A DNA stretch of 64,000 bases, taken from contig NC_089273.1 in assembly GCF_963678975.1 (NCBI RefSeq), positions 7,750,614-7,814,613 on the forward strand. Reading direction: 5' to 3'. The position numbers and the translations under genes were made by a program. Source of the DNA: Dysidea avara. Its lineage: Eukaryota; Porifera; Demospongiae; Dictyoceratida; Dysideidae. The notes under the pieces are model-generated. The model was not told the DNA's origin. It made no database searches and saw nothing but the letters and a program-made list of their open reading frames with translations. Below are positions 59,085-64,000 of this stretch, one piece after another; within the stretch, counting starts at the first letter, position 1, and the number at the start of each line of letters is the position of its first letter.

Positions 59085-60086
59085 CTTAACAGCAGTTACC
59101 TCTGGTGTTCCTCAAGGTACTGTCCTTGCTCCACTTTTGTTTCTCTGTTTCATAAATGATTTACCAAATAACATATCATCCAAAATCAAGTTATACGCTG
59201 ACGATGTATTACTTTATGCCACCATTCGCACAGAACAGGACTGCAATCAGTTGCAGAAGGATTTAGATGTACTGGGAAAATGGGCAGACAATTGGAAAAT
59301 GGTGTTTAACCCACAAAAATGCGAATTTCTTAGGATAGCTAACAAGAAACACACAATACTAGCTCAGTATAATGTTCAAAATAAACCAATCAAGGAAGTC
59401 AACCATGCCAAATACTTGGGTGTAACAATAAGCCAAAATCTATCCTGGTCAGAACACATAAAACAAATAACTTCCAAGGCTAACAGAACTAAAGGTTTTC
59501 TTCAGCGTAACCTCCACAATTGTACACCAACAATTAAGGACAGGTTGTACAAAGCAATTATAATGGTTAAGCCAATTATAGAGTATGCAGCTGTTGTCTG
59601 GGCACCTCATACTAAGAGGGATATTGATATGATTGAGAGAACACAACGACAAGCAGCTAGATTTGTGACCAGCAACTACTCCCGTTACGCTAGTGTCACG
59701 CAAATGCTTACAGACCTTAATTGGCCTACACTTGCACGATGCAGAGATGAACTGAAAGCCATAATGATGTTTAAAATAATTAACCACCTTGTTGACATCC
59801 CAGTAAATCCGTTTCTGACATCCATATCCACTGTACATAGTACCAGAGGTCATAATATGAGATTTATGCAACCAATGACATGGATTGAATCTTATATGTA
59901 CTCCTTTTTCCCTTCGGCAATCAAAATCTGGAATGATCTACCCCAAAATGTGATTGACTCCAATGATATTGATCAGTTCAAACAAAAACTAGCAATTATT
60001 TAATTTGTATACTTGTATGTATGTTGTGACCTGTGCACTATACTCTAATAGAGGTCTGCACAGTATTACCAATAATAATAATAATA
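59085..60086 (+). mobile_element. 5'-truncated LINE with intact reverse-transcriptase 3' half
   Basis: The frame is open from the truncation point to TAA at 60001-60003. It contains the SGVPQG..APLLFL.FINDLP block, the catalytic YADD (59201-59212), FNPQKCEFL, YLGVTIS and the usual C-terminal NRTKGFLQRN..IWNDLP. N-terminal endonuclease and early RT blocks are missing. The 3' UTR is short and ends in AAT repeats. AAGCTA abuts both sides (59079-59084, 60086-60091). CR1/L2/jockey-like; clade not resolved. No start codon, so not expected to be expressed alone. Confidence 0.85.
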
Positions 60087-60121
60087 AGCTATTAGTACGT
60101 GACCGTGCGAATAGCCACTCC

Positions 60122-61010
60122 GATACCATGTTTATGATTATGATTATGATTATGATTATGATTAAATACGGGTAAAGGCACAGCCTGCATACCCGATCAA
60201 TGCAGTAATTATACAAAAATAACTCTTGAATCAATTAAATAACTTATACAAAAATAAATCTTGAATCAATTAAATGACTATCTAATAATGATTTAAAAGT
60301 GTTAATCGAAGAACTATTTACAACATAATTAGGCAAACTATTCCAATTGTTGGTGATTCTATTGATAAAGTAATTAGATCTACATAATAGTCTTGAGCGT
60401 TCCTTAAACAATTTGAATTGATGCCCCCTGGTAATAGATCTTGAGTACGTATATATATCAGTAAAATCGGTGGTGAAATAATTGTTAAGAATTTTGAAAA
60501 GAAATATTAGATCACCTCTCAAACGTCTATAATGAAAAGATGGCAAATCTAGTTGTGTCAACCTCTCTGAGTAAGATTTGTCTTGAAGTTGTGGGATGAG
60601 ACGAGTAGCCCTTCGTTGTATCTTCTCTACCTTTCTGTTGTCTAGAATATAATGAGGCCCCCAAATAGGATTATTGTATTCCAAGATAGGTCGAACTAAT
60701 GTATTGAACAGACAAGTTAGCATGGTAGAGTCAAGGTATTCAAATGATTTCTTAATCAAACCAAGTACTCGGTTAGCTTTGGTAGTAACTTGAGTGGTGT
60801 GATGGTGGAATTTGAGCTGATCGTCAAAAACAATACCGAGGTCGCTGTGCGTTGCATTGATGTCAATAAATATTCCGTTGAGACAGTAAGGACCATAGTG
60901 GTGGGCTGGGCCGAAGTGAAGGTGTTTGCACTTGGAAATATTAAAATTCAAAAGCCACTGTTGTGACCATCTTTGAAGTAAGTCGTAAGTACAGAGCCTT
61001 ATTCTTATGG
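60122..61010 (-). mobile_element. 5'-truncated LINE of a second family
   Basis: The minus frame from 61014 to TGA/TAA at 60244 gives the C-terminal reverse-transcriptase region (RWSQQWLLNFNISKC, HSDLGIVFDDQLKF, TKANRVLGLIKKSF, RPILEYNNPIWGPHY, NNWNSLPNYVVN) without YADD. The 3' end carries ATTATG repeats (60133-60163). Same family as 19608-20401 but without that copy's premature stop. It lies tail to tail with the LINE at 59085-60086. Confidence 0.85.
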
Positions 61011-61156
61011 GCAATAGAAAAAGAAAAAAAACACTAAACTATATTACCAACAAAGCATTAAAATATATTTAAATTTTTTAGAAAAAGAAAGGACAACTAA
61101 CACATCACCACGCAGATGGCGCATCACACAATCGCTAATCAAATCAGTAAGATTTA

Positions 61157-62323
61157 TGCACCTATCAATGTACTGCCCCACCACCCCCCTCGGACATAAG
61201 TGGGGCTTTACAGGGGGAATTGACACGAAACTGCTGCCCCACTATGGGGCATTTGACGATCGTTCAGTAAGTGCCCAAATATTTTTTGTTGTAACTTCCT
61301 TCGCTATGTCAAATCCCGAATTAATCCCGCGTTGCAACTGGGGCCAACGGTGGGGATTATATACGATAGGTTTGCCCATAGATAATAGAGTACTTAAAAG
61401 GGATAGGAAACGCAATAACGTGACGTCACAAAATACGTACACTTCTATTGGAATTTCGCGTATTACGTCACGAACATACTCGTTACGCTTGCTGCGCTTG
61501 TATCAAAGAGAAACAAATTGTTGTAACGACAGAATTTTGTACCCAACGACTGTGAAACTTCGTTACAGTGAACTCAAGTAAGTAATCGAGGGAAATAGGA
61601 TGGCACCAACCCTCAAGGAAGTTATGCGCAAAATTAAAGGAGATTGAAAGAGAGAAAAAACGGCCCAAAAATTACTTTAAACCACTTTATTTTCTTCATA
61701 AATATATTCTATCCTTTTAGCTGTGATAAACCTATTCCTTACCATTTAACAGAGGGAACCAGAGGAAATATCGGAGCAAAACAGGAACTGTTGCTTGAAG
61801 AAACGACTAAGTATCTTCCATTTTTTACCAAAAGTTTGAACCACCTTGCAGTACAAAGCAACGGTAAAAGACTGTGTTGGTGACACGCCTAGCTTACCAC
61901 AAGATTCGAAAGTGGAACCGGCTATAAAAGAAGCGGTATGGACGAGGCATGAAGGTACTATGAGCGAAAGTGTGACAGCGTGTAACAACCACGGTTAATG
62001 CGATACGCTTTGTTACAAAATCTACGGTCTGAATTCTCTCGCGAAAATCTCTCACATAGGCCTAAATACTTGCTGTAGTCTGTTGGATTACTATTTACGC
62101 TGCTTAGAACACTAATTCTCATGCTTGAGCACAAAACTGTCTTATCCTATCAAGTCACGCGTAACGGAAATCAAACCGGAAATCGCTTGGGTTTCCTATC
62201 CCTTTACTCTATTATCTATGGTTTGTCCTACTATGGGGCATTTGACATTCGGCTGTGTCAAATCCCCACTATAGCCTCACATATGCCCGAGGGGGGTAGT
62301 GGGGCAATACATTGATTGGTGCA
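61157..62323. mobile_element. Harbinger-like TIR element of 1.17 kb, TTA duplication
   Basis: Inverted ends TGCACCTATCAATGTACTGC and TGCACCAATCAATGTATTGC, extended by CCCACYACCCCCCTCGG; TTA flanks both sides (61154-61156, 62324-62326). Further inward both arms carry CTATGGGGCATTTGAC and GATAATAGAGT..AAAGGGATAGGAAA in opposite orientation, so much of the element can fold back. Short frames inside show no transposase. Relative of 48139-48549. Confidence 0.85.
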
Positions 62324-62515
62324 TTACACACAAGTGGAAACTAACCTTGTAAAAGGCCACGTCCATCCTTTGCTGCTACACTGGCGCATAATACAAGTGA
62401 AATACCCGCACTTACAGAATTAAGTCCGAGATAATTCCTAGAAGAAACAGCGTGTATGCTCTAATTAATAATCTCCGTGCTGTTTAATAAATAGAATACA
62501 AGGACGGATGCTGTT

Positions 62516-62899
62516 TAGTCTCGCGTAGCCAGACCCTTTTCTTTCTTTTGTGTGGGGGCGGGAAAGAAAAGGGTCTGGTGAACATAGTTGTTGGGCTATC
62601 CCGAGATTGTGGGGATTCTACTGCGCAGTTTCAGGATTGTTGTTTGGTGCAAATGACGTGATCTGCTGCATTTGCGTCCTGTTACCATAGATATTTCAGT
62701 AGTAGCTATGGTAACAGGATGCAAATGACGCAAATATTAGCAAACACGTCATTCGTGCCGATCGACAATCCGGAAACTGCGCAGTAGAATCCCCACAATT
62801 TCGGGATAGCCCAACGACGATGCTATACTATGTTCACCAGACCCTTTCTTTCCCCGCCCCCACACAAAAGAAAGAGAAGGGTCTGGTTACGCGAGACTA
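62516..62899. mobile_element. Hairpin MITE with TAGTCTCGCG termini
   Basis: The two halves are nearly complementary along the whole length around a centre at about 62698-62702 (TAGTCTCGCGTAGCCAGACC, GTGTGGGGGCGGG, CTACTGCGCAGTTTC, CTGTTACCATAG). GATGCTG lies just outside both ends (7 bp, two bases of slack on the left). Terminal fragments of the family occur at 47951 and 31360. Confidence 0.8.
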
Positions 62900-64000
62900 G
62901 ATGCTGGTAGCTTATCCAACAACGTAGCTATGTAGTGAGTGTTTAGTCTTGTGATGTATATGACTATTAGCTATACACTTTTCAGTTTCATACTCGTCTA
63001 GCGTGGCCATACCGCTTTTAAAAAAATATGTATATAATTTTTTTTTATTTCGCGTATTGCCGGGTGAGGAAAAAAGGGTCTAGTGCAACTCCAATAGCTG
63101 TGGAGACATCGGAACAATTCAGATGGATAAACAGATCAAATCTGTCTCGAGTTTGCTTACTGACATCATTGGTTTCTAATTTGCGACCAAAGTTATGCAA
63201 TTAGCATCCCCGAGACTGAACTAAACAGCTATTGGTGTTGCACCTATATGGCTACTATGGTATGACCGTTTATGCTAATACTGACATGAAATTTCTTAAT
63301 TTGTATCACTTGTAAGCCAGTCGAAATATTCACATGGGAGTGTGTAAACAGTGGAATGTACTACTGTAATAATGGAATACTGGACTGAATGTTCAATATC
63401 AATTTTTACATCCAAATAAGTACAGCTTCCCTTAAGTAGATTCCCCTTGAATTCAGCTCTACCTCACTGTAGACAAAATTTACCAATTTATGAGCATGCG
63501 CAATAACAGTTTATTGGGAATATCAACTACGTAGTTCCCAAATGATAAAAGTTGCCTAGCTAACTGATTACGTGTATACATCGTAAAAGTAGATGGCTAT
63601 TCATACCAGTTAGGCACTGGAGGGAGAATACAGAAGGCAGAGTCTATATGAGGTGTTTACCATTAACCAGGAGCCTAAGCAAAAAATTTTGGGTAATGTG
63701 AAACGGCACTATATTGTAAGTATTTACAATGAGCCTTTTCTACAATTATGTCAGCTTTAGCTCAGTAAAGGTTGTTGTGGCAGTGCTACATTGCACACTG
63801 AACTGAACTCTTGTGATAAATTATTGAGTTGCATGTATAAGTCAAACAAGTGTTGTGGTGAGGAAAAGTATGCTAAATTAGCTGACTTCAGGGGGAAAAC
63901 TTCTTTTTTGCTTACTAAGAGAGGAGGTATGACATGAATTAAGTGCTATTGGCCTTTATTTCATACGTAAGTTATCCACCACGTGGCAGTTCCTCCAATA
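62900..64000. other. Intergenic, no gene supported
   Basis: No long frame, repeat or RNA gene recognised up to the window end. Confidence 0.5.

Noticed and set aside
59449..59871. 140-codon minus-strand frame
   Set aside because: Antisense shadow of the LINE reverse-transcriptase frame.

Overview
The window looks like nuclear DNA of an invertebrate animal, most likely a marine sponge. This is an inference from AT-rich sequence, very short spliceosomal introns (many 50-66 nt, with GTAAGT/GTATGT donors and YAG acceptors), dense small non-autonomous transposons, 5'-truncated LINEs, and one large gene of bacterial-Pmp-like beta-helix repeats fused to a multi-pass membrane domain. No operon, plasmid, phage or CRISPR signature was seen.

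Genes. The dominant gene (6344-12078, +) encodes a predicted 1,689-residue surface protein: signal peptide, long GGA[IV]/FxxN beta-helix with near-identical repeats, 13-Cys juxtamembrane region, 9-10 membrane segments and a short tail supplied by a second exon. Five further gene models were assembled by hand from splice sites and reading phase: a 4-exon 83-aa protein (29481-30147, -), an 8-exon transcript without an open frame (31690-32760, +), a 3-exon 56-aa membrane protein (49449-50006, +), the 3' part of an unrecognised gene (50771-55633, -) and a 3-exon 99-aa Cys-rich protein (55895-56634, +). A Helitron-like N-terminal fragment with recognisable exons lies at 57546-58358 (-). Apart from the Helitron piece, none of these products could be identified.

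Mobile DNA. 0-6 kb: TGTGACC-ended TA-insertion MITEs and a pogo-like MITE. 12-21 kb: LINE remnants, a decayed BEL/Pao element split by a hAT-like MITE, a LINE 3' end and a foldback element. 22-30 kb: a tRNA-like SINE, a TIR element, a 3 x 529-bp tandem repeat, a (TG)n tract and a hAT MITE with exact 8-bp target duplication. 33-45 kb: more MITEs, a 1.6-kb TIR element made largely of TTGGCA-type minisatellites, an array of exon-like modules on the minus strand, and a 2.3-kb 56-bp minisatellite. 45-49 kb and 58-63 kb: PIF/Harbinger-like TIR elements with TTA/TAA duplications, two LINEs inserted tail to tail, and a long hairpin MITE.

Several insertions can be proved inside the window because an empty-site copy is also present (elements at 34-701 and 28958-29415) or because target duplications abut the ends. 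The rest of the DNA is intergenic or repeat-derived, with no supported gene.
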